From positions 3,138,001 to 3,202,000 of the forward strand of contig NC_019903.1 of NCBI RefSeq assembly GCF_000243135.2: 64,000 nt of DNA. The letters run 5' to 3'. Every line of letters starts with the position of its first letter. Positions within the stretch are counted from its first letter, which is position 1. Below, in pieces: positions 8,934-16,723 of this stretch. The stretch comes from Desulfitobacterium dichloroeliminans LMG P-21439. Its GTDB lineage: Bacteria > Bacillota > Desulfitobacteriia > Desulfitobacteriales > Desulfitobacteriaceae. The translations under genes were made by a program, and so were the position numbers. The notes beneath the pieces are model-generated. The model ran no database searches, was not told the origin of the DNA, and saw nothing but the letters and a program-made list of their open reading frames with translations.

Positions 8934-10235
8934 TTAAGCCAACAGCTTTACACCTGGATTGAGAATACCGTTGGGGTCGAATTGCTTCCGCAGTCCGTCG
9001 AGCAGACCCGCTGTCTCCGACCACATCTGTTCATCATTAAACGCTTCACACATAAGCTTATGACCAAGGAGGCCAGTAACATTACCACCTAAGGACATAG
9101 CCATATCGTTTACTTTACGAGCAAGAGCCATTTTATCTGTATTCTCAGGCAGCAACAACATAACAGCTCCGAGAAGTCCTTCGACAACGACTCCGGGATA
9201 ATCGCTTAGGGCACCGTTCATTGCCTTTAATTGAGCCAAGGCTTGCGGCATTTTCATAGGACCTACAGCAAATTCCAGAACACTTTCCGGTGCATTATTA
9301 ATGGTTTGACGCACTTTAAGCCAGCCCTGAATAAGCTTTTCATAAGCTTCTTTGTCCGTGATGATTTGAACGTCCTTACCCCCGCCTAAGCAAAGAATAG
9401 CTTCGATTTCATTGGCCAGTTTCGTACCGGAATTATTAAAACCTTCCAAATCAATCAGAACCAGATGTCCTTCTCCCGGAAGAATCTCTTTAGCTAACGA
9501 TGCACTCACAAGATTCATCCGGTCTGGATGAATGTGACGTTTAAGCAAGGTGCTGAATGTTTTATTGGCTTCTTCCATGCAATCAAAGCGGGCAACAACA
9601 GCCTTTTTCGCAGCAGGTTGAGGTAGAAGCTTGACTAAGATTTTCGTAAAGATGCCAAAGGTTCCTTGGCTTCCCACGGCAAAGTGAATAAAATCATAGC
9701 CGGAAACGTTCTTAATGCACTTATTACCGATGAACATAACCTCACCAGTAGCCATTACCATCTCAAATCCCATCATGAAGGTCCTCGTCGGACCATAGTT
9801 GAAGGATTTGGAATCCGCATCTCCGATGGCAAAGCAACCACCAACGGAGCTAGTATCCACTGCATAGGGCTCCACAGGGAATAAGTATCCATCAGCCTCA
9901 AGCTGTTGGACAAAATCCTGATGAAGCATACCCGGTTGTACAGTAGCAACGAAATTCTTGCTGTCAATCTCCAGCATTTTATTCATGCGGTTCATGATCA
10001 GAACGATTCCGCCCTCTAAATCCTTCGTATCGGCGACTAAACCGGCGACGGAGATTTTTACGTTTTGCGCATTGGCTAACTTGACGATATTAGAAACTTC
10101 CGCTGTATCTCCAGGGAAAACAACAGCCGTTGTCTTTCCATCTCCCTTAAGATATTGGGCCATATCCCCAGGATTGTCCAAGACATAACTCTCGCCGACA
10201 ATCCCTTTTAACTCACTAATGATTGTATTGCTCAT
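8934..10235 (-). CDS. FAD-binding subunit, GlcE-like
   Basis: 433 aa, second member of the FAD_binding_4 family in this operon but more divergent: the flavin loop is less Gly-rich (ISVAGLVADTKDLEGG) and the GEHGIG motif is replaced by LGGNVTGLLGHKL. This matches GlcE-type accessory subunits, although it keeps nearly full length where classical GlcE is about 350 aa. ATG at 10233-10235 is preceded by GGCGGG. 19 bases separate it from the GlcD gene, consistent with a complex. Confidence 0.8.
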   Translation of the reverse strand: MSNTIISELKGIVGESYVLDNPGDMAQYLKGDGKTTAVVFPGDTAEVSNIVKLANAQNVKISVAGLVADTKDLEGGIVLIMNRMNKMLEIDSKNFVATVQPGMLHQDFVQQLEADGYLFPVEPYAVDTSSVGGCFAIGDADSKSFNYGPTRTFMMGFEMVMATGEVMFIGNKCIKNVSGYDFIHFAVGSQGTFGIFTKILVKLLPQPAAKKAVVARFDCMEEANKTFSTLLKRHIHPDRMNLVSASLAKEILPGEGHLVLIDLEGFNNSGTKLANEIEAILCLGGGKDVQIITDKEAYEKLIQGWLKVRQTINNAPESVLEFAVGPMKMPQALAQLKAMNGALSDYPGVVVEGLLGAVMLLLPENTDKMALARKVNDMAMSLGGNVTGLLGHKLMCEAFNDEQMWSETAGLLDGLRKQFDPNGILNPGVKLLA

Positions 10236-10296
10236 GACTACCCGCCTTTCCACTCATTTACTTAAAAGCATTCCTGCTTTAATGGATCTTCAGAAT

Positions 10297-11541
10297 CTAG
10301 TCTTCGTAAGCTTTAGCCATCAAATCAGCTACGTGCATTACTTTTTGTTTTCCACCGGCCATATTGATTCCGCCTTGTAATCTCATAATGCAGGCAGGGC
10401 AGCTGGTAGCTACAACTTCAGCACCGCTGTCTTGAATGTTCTTGGCCTTTTGACGTGTAATATTGGTAGCCATTTCATGATAGAAGGCTTGGACCAGTCC
10501 GGAAGCTCCACAGCAACGATCGGCTTCGAACATCTCTATATATTCAACTCTCGGCAGGCTCTTTAACATCTGACGGGGTTGTGTTTTAACTTTGATGCCG
10601 CGAACCATATGGCATGGATCGTGGTAAGTTACCTTGACGGGAGCAGAATTATGGAATTTACTTTCATCCACCCCGATTTCAGCCATATATTCAGAGAACT
10701 CTTTTACTTTAGCGCAGAACATCTTTACTTTTGGCAGATAGGATGCATCATCAGCAAAGAGTTTAAGATAGTCTTCTTTTAGCATAGCTGCACAGGATCC
10801 ACAAGCAGTAATGATGGCTTCAACATCTTTAGCTAGGAAAGTATCAATGGTTTTACGAGCATTCACTTTAGCCGTCTCGAAATCGCCATAAGCGTATTGA
10901 GGCAATCCACAGCACACTTGATCTTTGGGGATAATCACTTCACAGTCATTCTTGGTTAAAACTTTAACCACGGAATTAGCTGTATCATCAAGTGAAAAGT
11001 TTAAGAAGCAACCGACATAAAAAGCAACTTTATGCTTAGGTTGTGCTACAAGAATTCTTTCCGGTACTTGGTTAAGGAATGGGACGCGAGCCACATTCAT
11101 TCCTTTAATATCGACACCACGGAAATAGTCCATACCGTCGACTTTTTTAAGGACATTCTTGCCAAGTCCACCAAAGAGCTTAAATGCCCGTTCAAGTTTA
11201 TGCGGGTTGGCTAAGGTGTTAAGGGCATAAGACTTAGCAAAAGGTTTAACTCCTTTTCTGAGCTTCAGATCACGACGAGCTGCCATGACCAGTTCTTTAG
11301 CGCTGACTCCACTGGGACAAGCAACAGCACACTCTCCACAAAGCAAGCAGCTATTGATAGCATCCTCATAATCCGCGTCAGGCTCGATTTTCCCATCGAC
11401 CACTGCTTTGATTAATTGGATTCTTCCCCGAGAAACCATTGGCTCAGCTCCATCAACTTTGTATGTCTTACAAGCAGTATGACAGAAACCACATTTGTTA
11501 CACGTGTTTAGCATTTCATACTTTTCTGCTAAAACCCCCAC
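10297..11541 (-). CDS. Fe-S subunit of 2-hydroxyacid oxidase, GlcF type
   Basis: 414 aa. Two ferredoxin clusters near the N-terminus (CNKCGFCHTAC and CLLCGECAVACPSG), then two CCG domains (CCGLPQ, CCGASG) of the heterodisulfide-reductase/GlcF type. It transfers electrons from the two flavoproteins encoded next. The start is taken as GTG at 11539-11541, which has GGGGG eight bases upstream; an upstream in-frame extension lacks a ribosome site. First gene of the operon. Confidence 0.88.
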   Translation of the reverse strand: MGVLAEKYEMLNTCNKCGFCHTACKTYKVDGAEPMVSRGRIQLIKAVVDGKIEPDADYEDAINSCLLCGECAVACPSGVSAKELVMAARRDLKLRKGVKPFAKSYALNTLANPHKLERAFKLFGGLGKNVLKKVDGMDYFRGVDIKGMNVARVPFLNQVPERILVAQPKHKVAFYVGCFLNFSLDDTANSVVKVLTKNDCEVIIPKDQVCCGLPQYAYGDFETAKVNARKTIDTFLAKDVEAIITACGSCAAMLKEDYLKLFADDASYLPKVKMFCAKVKEFSEYMAEIGVDESKFHNSAPVKVTYHDPCHMVRGIKVKTQPRQMLKSLPRVEYIEMFEADRCCGASGLVQAFYHEMATNITRQKAKNIQDSGAEVVATSCPACIMRLQGGINMAGGKQKVMHVADLMAKAYED

Positions 11542-11624
11542 TTTAATTTCCCCCTTCACTGTTAGATGGTCAGACCACCGATGCAAATAAATTGAACTGC
11601 GTATCAATTCAAGTCACTGAGACT

Positions 11625-11652
11625 ATTATAACTCATCCATATTTTCTTTCAA
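11625..11652 (-). promoter_or_regulatory. Promoter of the GlcF-GlcE-GlcD operon
   Basis: On the minus strand TTGAAA (11647-11652), 16-base spacer, TATAAT (11625-11630). It sits about 75 bases ahead of the GTG start. Confidence 0.7.
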
Positions 11653-11781
11653 CCCATTGTGAAAAAGTTTATTTAATAATCTCAACATTCTACAAAACTT
11701 AGTAATATTTTAATTATCTGGACGAAATCTACATTTTTATATGCTATGAATAATTACGCAGCATTTCAGGTATAGGACATC

Positions 11782-11810
11782 AAAACGAGGCAGGAAAATC
11801 CCTGCCTCGC
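11782..11810 (-). terminator. Terminator of the unknown gene at 11.87 kb
   Basis: CGAGGCAGG / CCTGCCTCG stem (11786-11794 with 11801-11809), followed by TTTT on the minus strand. Confidence 0.75.
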
Positions 11811-11869
11811 TAAGTTATGTCACTTATATTTTTGTTATTTAATGATTAATAAATAGGGTTATCCAGTAA

Positions 11870-12508
11870 TTATTGAATAGTTATCACGGGAGATGGATAA
11901 TTCTCACAGAATCGATGAAAGCCAAAAACATAGGCTGCCATTTTTTCAGGGCGGAGTTTGAACCAATTAAGAATGTTCATCCGCTCTCCAAAGCGATTTT
12001 CAGCGACAAACTCTGAGCTAATCCAACCACGGAGTTTCTCATCACCGAGGATCAGTTCCCACCCTAGCAGATTATTCCCCTTCTCGCATTGGGCAATCTT
12101 TAGTCCACACCGAGCATGGTAAATTTCAATTAGCTTTACAAACAGCTCAAACAAATCATCCTTAGTCTCAGCAGAGCTCAAAGGAAAGGCAAAATCCTTA
12201 GAAATGTCATCAGCCAAACGACTCAGGCCTCTTTCTACTGAATAGCGAGAGACAAGCGATGCCCTTAGGGTCTTATACCGTATAGTTCCCGTATTTAATT
12301 CAAACCGCAGGGGTTGTTCGAAACCCTCTAATTGCAGGAGGATTTCTTCCTTCTTTATCTGCCAAGTCCCTGAATAGCGCTTCAGAAAAAGATGAGCAAG
12401 CTGATAGGACAAAATCTGTGCCGCTACCTTATTCTCGTCTTGTAGGGAATAGCCCTGGCATTGTTTTACTGGATTGTAGCTCGGTACAGTTAATCTCATT
12501 GCATTCAT
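11870..12508 (-). CDS. Unrecognised 212-aa protein
   Basis: I do not recognise this protein. It has no signal peptide, membrane segment or motif I can name; it is mixed alpha/beta with a Trp/Leu-rich middle. ATG at 12506-12508 has AGGAG nine bases upstream, and a terminator follows, so it is very likely a real single gene. It lies just downstream of the IclR gene, and the gap between them carries two palindromes that look like operators, so IclR control is a reasonable guess. Confidence 0.6.
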   Translation of the reverse strand: MNAMRLTVPSYNPVKQCQGYSLQDENKVAAQILSYQLAHLFLKRYSGTWQIKKEEILLQLEGFEQPLRFELNTGTIRYKTLRASLVSRYSVERGLSRLADDISKDFAFPLSSAETKDDLFELFVKLIEIYHARCGLKIAQCEKGNNLLGWELILGDEKLRGWISSEFVAENRFGERMNILNWFKLRPEKMAAYVFGFHRFCENYPSPVITIQ

Positions 12509-12550
12509 TCCGTCACACTCCTTAATTTTTAGGCTTGGCTTGTCTCACAT

Positions 12551-12569
12551 TATGAAACTACGTTTCATA
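12551..12569. promoter_or_regulatory. Candidate IclR operator 1
   Basis: Perfect palindrome TATGAAAC-TAC-GTTTCATA just upstream of the 212-aa gene. Confidence 0.5.
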
Positions 12570-12681
12570 GTTGCTTTAAAAAAAAGAAAAAAGGAAAGAG
12601 ATAAGAAAAATAGAGAAGAAACAGGGTATACCATTGTGAAGCTGGCAAAAGCAATGCATCAAACAGATGTTGTTTCATTAT

Positions 12682-12698
12682 TTGATACGTCGTTTCAA
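12682..12698. promoter_or_regulatory. Candidate IclR operator 2
   Basis: TTGATAC-GTC-GTTTCAA, same TGAAAC-n3-GTTTCA layout with one mismatch; a further half-site GTTTCATT is at 12672-12679. Confidence 0.45.
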
Positions 12699-12792
12699 TG
12701 TTTCTTGAAGCTATATTATCATCTCTTCCCCAGAAGGTCAATAGGGAATTTTCAAAAAATTATTATATTTATTCGTTCGATTTTAGCATAGA

Positions 12793-13575
12793 CTACATTC
12801 CTGGACCCCGGAAATAGGCATATCCTAATTTAGCAGAAATAATCTCGCCGCTCTTCTTCATTTCTTGACCAATCGAGTCAATTCCCTTTTCTCTCATGCG
12901 AGCAGCCGGTCCTGAAACACTAATAGCTCCAATCGCCCGTCCTGAGAAATCATAGATAGGAGTACCCAGACAAATAATACCAATCTCGTTCTCTTCATAT
13001 TCTACAGAAATCTGGGTCTGACGAATTTCCTCTAGATTCTTGATGAGCTCTGCTGGCTCGACCATTGTATGCGGGGTAAAGCCCGGCATTCCCTTGCTCT
13101 CGAGAATTCTCACGACTTCCTCATCAGGCATAGTGGAAAGAAGAGCCTTCCCGACCGCAGTACAATGCATAGGTGCGCGTCGACCGACTTTAGAACGCAT
13201 ACTAACTACGTGTGAGCTTTCCCTTTTATCAATATAAACGACTTCACCGTCATCATGAAGCACTAAGTGGACCACTTCATCAAGTTCCTTGGCCAAATCT
13301 TCTAAAACAGGTCCTGCCACCTTGCGAATTTCAAGATCATTGAAGAAACGAATTCCCAACTCCACAATTTTGATTCCTAGCTTATAGCGTTCACTGTTCT
13401 TCTCCTTTTCTACATAACCTCGATAGCATAAGGTTTGCAGAATTCGATGCACAGTACTTTTGTGTAGACTAATTCGGTTCCCTATTTCTGTTACTCCCAA
13501 AGGTTCCTCAGTATGGGCAAGAACTTCTAAAATATCCAAAGAACGTTCCAACGTTTGAACATATTTTTCTGCCAC
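12793..13575 (-). CDS. IclR-family transcriptional regulator
   Basis: 260 aa. N-terminal winged helix-turn-helix (about residues 10-65, GVTEIGNRISLHKSTVHRIL) and C-terminal IclR effector domain (about 75-250, with GRRAPMHCTAVGKALL). GTG start has GGAGG at 9 bases. These regulators usually control neighbouring catabolic genes; the candidate operators in the gap downstream and the nearby hydroxyacid oxidase operon are the obvious targets, but the oxidase promoter itself shows no matching palindrome. Confidence 0.9.
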   Translation of the reverse strand: MAEKYVQTLERSLDILEVLAHTEEPLGVTEIGNRISLHKSTVHRILQTLCYRGYVEKEKNSERYKLGIKIVELGIRFFNDLEIRKVAGPVLEDLAKELDEVVHLVLHDDGEVVYIDKRESSHVVSMRSKVGRRAPMHCTAVGKALLSTMPDEEVVRILESKGMPGFTPHTMVEPAELIKNLEEIRQTQISVEYEENEIGIICLGTPIYDFSGRAIGAISVSGPAARMREKGIDSIGQEMKKSGEIISAKLGYAYFRGPGM

Positions 13576-13704
13576 TTAAAAAATCCTCCAATCAGGTATA
13601 AAGTTTCATCAATCAAAACTCTGTTTCGCTTACTCACTCATTGACTAGTATGACTTTTTTAAAAACTTTAGTCAAGTCATGAATCCCAAGTTTTTCGTAT
13701 GTAT

Positions 13705-13731
13705 CAAAAAAGCACCAGATATCTGGTGCTT
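13705..13731 (-). terminator. Terminal palindrome of the tRNA transcript
   Basis: Perfect palindrome AGCACCAGAT/ATCTGGTGCT followed by six T on the minus strand; last of three terminators behind tRNA-His. Confidence 0.8.
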
Positions 13732-13748
13732 CACCTTCGTTATTGGGG

Positions 13749-13856
13749 TGGATGAGGGGACTTGCTCCGCTCGCTTTCGCTCGCTATCACGCCGGGGCGG
13801 GAAAACCCTCCCAAAGGTCGGCTTTTCTATCTCCGCCCGTTCAAGTCCCCTCATCC
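13749..13856. repeat. Palindromic unit B behind tRNA-His
   Basis: Bounded by 15-bp inverted repeats GGATGAGGGGACTTG (13749-13763) and CAAGTCCCCTCATCC (13842-13856). The inverted repeats equal the T-arm/acceptor 3' half of tRNA-His. The interior is GC-rich and self-complementary (CGGGGCGGG, CCTCCC, CCGCCCG). Copy of unit A with few differences. Confidence 0.8.
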
Positions 13857-13866
13857 CTTTTCATAC

Positions 13867-13894
13867 AAAAAAAGCCGTGCGCTGCACGGCTTTT
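13867..13894 (-). terminator. Terminator copy 2 behind tRNA-His
   Basis: AGCCGTGC-GCT-GCACGGCT stem with T-run on the minus strand, identical to the copy at 14027-14054. Confidence 0.8.
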
Positions 13895-13909
13895 GCTTTC
13901 GTATGGGGT

Positions 13910-14016
13910 GGATGAGGGGACTTGCTCCGCTCGCTCTCGCTCGCTATCACGCCGGGGCGGGAAAACCCTCCCAAAGGTCGGCTTTTCTTTTTCCGCCCGT
14001 TCAAGTCCCCTCATCC
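13910..14016. repeat. Palindromic unit A behind tRNA-His
   Basis: 107-bp unit with 15-bp inverted ends (13910-13924 and 14002-14016) identical to those of unit B. The period from one unit to the next, and to the true tRNA 3' end at 14070, is 160-161 bp, so this is a tandem array whose first member is the tRNA itself. Confidence 0.8.
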
Positions 14017-14026
14017 TTATTCGTAC

Positions 14027-14054
14027 AAAAAAAGCCGTGCGCTGCACGGCTTTT
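14027..14054 (-). terminator. Primary terminator of the tRNA-Pro/Arg/His transcript
   Basis: AGCCGTGC-GCT-GCACGGCT stem followed by T7 on the minus strand, ten bases past the CCA of tRNA-His. Confidence 0.85.
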
Positions 14055-14063
14055 GCTTTCGTA

Positions 14064-14140
14064 TGGGGTGGATGAGGGGACTTGAACCCCCGAGTGCCGG
14101 AGCCACAATCCGGTGCGTTAACCACTTCGCCACAACCACC
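14064..14140 (-). tRNA. tRNA-His (anticodon GUG), CCA encoded
   Basis: Anticodon stem-loop CGGAT-TGTGG-CTCCG gives GUG. G-1 at 14140 faces C73, as expected of tRNA-His, and CCA is encoded. Acceptor GTGGTTG against CATCCAC leaves a U5-U68 mismatch. The 3' 15 bases recur in the tandem units downstream. Last tRNA of a Pro-Arg-His cluster. Confidence 0.95.
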
Positions 14141-14155
14141 ACGTTAAAGTTTAAA

Positions 14156-14232
14156 TGGTGCGCCTGGAGAGATTCGAACTCCCGACAACCTGCTTAGAAG
14201 GCAGATGCTCTATCCGACTGAGCTACAGGCGC
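14156..14232 (-). tRNA. tRNA-Arg (anticodon UCU), CCA encoded
   Basis: Acceptor GCGCCTG/CAGGCGC perfect; anticodon loop CTTCTAA in stem CTGC/GCAG gives UCU; T loop TTCGAAT; discriminator A and CCA encoded. Confidence 0.96.
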
Positions 14233-14261
14233 CCAATAAAGGGAGCTCGAACATCGAAAAT

Positions 14262-14338
14262 TGGTCGGGGCAGAGGGATTTGAACCCCCGGCCTCCTGCT
14301 CCCAAGGCAGGCGCGCTACCAAACTGCGCTATACCCCG
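14262..14338 (-). tRNA. tRNA-Pro (anticodon UGG), CCA encoded
   Basis: Acceptor CGGGGTA/TGCCCCG with one G-U; anticodon loop CTTGGGA gives UGG; T loop TTCAAAT; CCA encoded. First tRNA of the minus-strand cluster. Confidence 0.96.
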
Positions 14339-14390
14339 TTTTCGTGACAATGATTATTCTATCTGATTCGATTACTATAGTCAAGCACTT

Positions 14391-15011
14391 TTAAAAGTTT
14401 TCTTTACGAGTCGTATGCCTTTGCGCAATTTCCTTTAAAACCGGGATAGCGTTTAATAACGCCTGTGCTCGATGACTGATTTTATTCTTTTGACACAAAT
14501 TAAGTTGAGCCATGGTTCGCCCAAAATCCGGCAAATAGAATAATGGATCATAGCCAAATCCTTCTTTGCCACGACGCTCATTCAAAATCCGTCCCTCTAC
14601 CGCACCCTCAGTTAAAAATTCTTCTCCAGCTGGGGTAGCAATGACTAAAGCACAACGAAAGCGCCCAGTGCGTTGGGCTTCTGGTACCCCTTCCAGCTCA
14701 TTTAATAACTTATCATTGTTTTTATCATCATCTTTAGATTCCCCCGCATAGCGCGCGGAATATACCCCAGGAGCCCCATCTAGGGCGTCCACTTCTAGAC
14801 CGGAATCATCCGCTAGTGAGATCAGCCCTGTACGCTCAGCTGCAATTCTCGCCTTCATGGCCGCATTTTCAGCAAAGGTCACTCCTGTTTCCTCGACCTC
14901 TTCCCAATCCTCGATATCCTCTAATGAAATCACCTCTATATCTTCTCCCGAAAGAAGATCCTGAAGCTCTTTTACCTTACCGAGATTTTTCGTTGCTAGC
15001 AAAACCTTCAT
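14391..15011 (-). CDS. rdgB: XTP/dITP diphosphatase (Ham1/RdgB)
   Basis: House-cleaning nucleotide pyrophosphatase that removes ITP, dITP and XTP. 206 aa. N-terminal ATKNLGKVKEL loop (about residues 6-16) and SLADDSGLEVDALDGAPG signature (about 65-82). ATG at 15009-15011 with AGGTTGG upstream; an earlier GTG has no ribosome site. 52 bases after rph, the common clostridial rph-rdgB pair. Confidence 0.95.
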   Translation of the reverse strand: MKVLLATKNLGKVKELQDLLSGEDIEVISLEDIEDWEEVEETGVTFAENAAMKARIAAERTGLISLADDSGLEVDALDGAPGVYSARYAGESKDDDKNNDKLLNELEGVPEAQRTGRFRCALVIATPAGEEFLTEGAVEGRILNERRGKEGFGYDPLFYLPDFGRTMAQLNLCQKNKISHRAQALLNAIPVLKEIAQRHTTRKENF

Positions 15012-15063
15012 AACCAACCTGCTTTCAATCCCTCTAATAGTCACACACTGTTCATTAGGTATT

Positions 15064-15786
15064 CTACAGCACTTGAAGAGCCGCTTTTTGCTCGCGGATT
15101 AACTCGTGGATTCCCTTCTCCGCTAGCTCTAAAAACTTATTTAACTCTTCACGATCAAAGGGAATATCTTCAGCGGTACCTTGTATCTCTACAAATTTCC
15201 CTTGCCCGGTCAACACCACATTCATATCCACTTCAGCTTTAGAATCCTCTTCATAAGCAAGATCCAAAAGAGCCACCCCACCGACTTTTCCCACAGAAAC
15301 CGCCGCTAAGGAATCAATGATTGGGTTTTCTTTTAATAAACCTTTGGTCAGAAGATAATTCACCGCATCGACTAAAGCTACATAAGCTCCGGTAATCGAA
15401 GCCGTACGAGTCCCTCCATCAGCTTGGATAACATCACAGTCCAGCCAGATGGTCCGCTCTCCCAGCTTTTTGAGATCGACAACGGAACGCAGCGCTCTCC
15501 CAATCAAACGCTGAATTTCCATGGTTCGGCCTGTCAGCTTACCCTTGCTGGCTTCACGTTGGTTGCGGGTTTGAGTCGCTCGCGGCAGCATAGAATACTC
15601 AGCTGTAACCCAACCGACTCCGCTACCCTTTTTAAAAAGAGGCACCTTTTCCTCCACTGTAGCGGTGCAAATGACTCGGGTCATGCCCACCTCGATAAGA
15701 ACAGACCCTTCAGGAATACGAGTATACCCTCGAGTAATTTTTATAGGTCTAAGCTCAGATGTCTCGCGACCATCGAATCGTTTCAT
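15064..15786 (-). CDS. rph: Ribonuclease PH
   Basis: Phosphorolytic 3' exoribonuclease that trims tRNA precursors. 240 aa, family length. The start [14 protein letters not shown], the [10 protein letters not shown] loop and [14 protein letters not shown] (phosphate-binding region) are canonical. Position just upstream of rdgB and a tRNA cluster fits the role. Confidence 0.96.
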   Translation of the reverse strand: MKRFDGRETSELRPIKITRGYTRIPEGSVLIEVGMTRVICTATVEEKVPLFKKGSGVGWVTAEYSMLPRATQTRNQREASKGKLTGRTMEIQRLIGRALRSVVDLKKLGERTIWLDCDVIQADGGTRTASITGAYVALVDAVNYLLTKGLLKENPIIDSLAAVSVGKVGGVALLDLAYEEDSKAEVDMNVVLTGQGKFVEIQGTAEDIPFDREELNKFLELAEKGIHELIREQKAALQVL

Positions 15787-15890
15787 ATTTCTACCTCTTT
15801 TCAGTAATTTGCTTACTCGTTGGATTACTTATTATTAGATCTATGACCTATGGCTTATCCATTACTACTCTCTATTGTAGACAGGAAAAG

Positions 15891-16550
15891 TCAATTTGAA
15901 AAGTCCCTTCGTAAACTTACCGCTAACCCATCCCCTAAAGGAAGGATACTGGTTTGAAACTCGGGGTTCTGATTCAGTCGACTTAAAAACTCCCGTAAAT
16001 GACTGACCATGCGCTCATACTTAGGAGCATATTCAGCACCCGGCACCACCCACCCACGAAAGAGCACATTGTCGACGACGAGGATCCCCCCCGCACCGAC
16101 CAAAGGTGTGACCAATTCCAGATAATCCAGATACTCTCCTTTAGCCGCATCCACGAACACAAAATCAAATTCGCCCGCCTGGAAATCTGGCAATAGCTTG
16201 CGTGCATCCCCTAGGAGAACCTGAATCTTCGCTGACACACCACCACGTTTAAAATATTCTATGGCTCGAGTCCCTCGATCAACATTCATATCAATCGTCG
16301 TAATTTTCCCCTCACGATTCTCCAATCCCTTAGCCAACCAAAGGGTAGAGTAACCGATAGCTGTCCCTACCTCAAGAATCCGTGATGCACCACTAACCTT
16401 AACCAACCAAGACAAAAAATTCCCCACAGGGGGGGTAACAACCGGGATAGTCTCCTTTAGAGCCTGCTCCTCCATCTCTAGGAATAATGGCTCCCGCTCG
16501 GGCAACAAATCTCCTAGAAACTGTTCTAACTCAAAAGAATAAAACACCAC
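15891..16550 (-). CDS. SAM-dependent O-methyltransferase, TrmR/YrrM-like
   Basis: 219 aa class I methyltransferase of the caffeoyl-CoA OMT-like family. SAM motif EVGTAIGYSTLWLA (about residues 60-73), acidic loop TTIDMNVDRG, and metal/catalytic region FVFVDAAKGEYLDYLE and VVDNVLFRGWV. In Bacillus the closest type is TrmR, which methylates 5-hydroxyuridine at the tRNA wobble base; that assignment is by family. GTG start with AGAAGG upstream. Confidence 0.75.
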   Translation of the reverse strand: MVFYSFELEQFLGDLLPEREPLFLEMEEQALKETIPVVTPPVGNFLSWLVKVSGASRILEVGTAIGYSTLWLAKGLENREGKITTIDMNVDRGTRAIEYFKRGGVSAKIQVLLGDARKLLPDFQAGEFDFVFVDAAKGEYLDYLELVTPLVGAGGILVVDNVLFRGWVVPGAEYAPKYERMVSHLREFLSRLNQNPEFQTSILPLGDGLAVSLRRDFSN

Positions 16551-16723
16551 TACACCTTCTTTAAAAGAATCTGAACGAGCCTTTCCTTAGTGAGTATCAT
16601 AACCCCAAAATAAAAAAATAACAATTCTGCCTCATAAGAAAGGACAAAGGCTCCCTGTCCTTTGTCCCAACGTGTAATATTCCCATCATGAAATTTAAAA
16701 ATTCAATTCGTCCCAGTAGTGAT

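Larger units (their letters stand above)
11542..11869. other. AT-rich gap carrying the operon promoter and a terminator
   Basis: No gene seen. Contains the minus-strand promoter at 11625-11652 and the terminator at 11782-11810 of the upstream unknown gene. Confidence 0.7.

Noticed and set aside
12540-12791. Plus-strand 83-codon open frame rich in Lys/Arg
   Set aside because: No ribosome site, AT-driven composition, and it covers the two palindromes of a regulatory gap.
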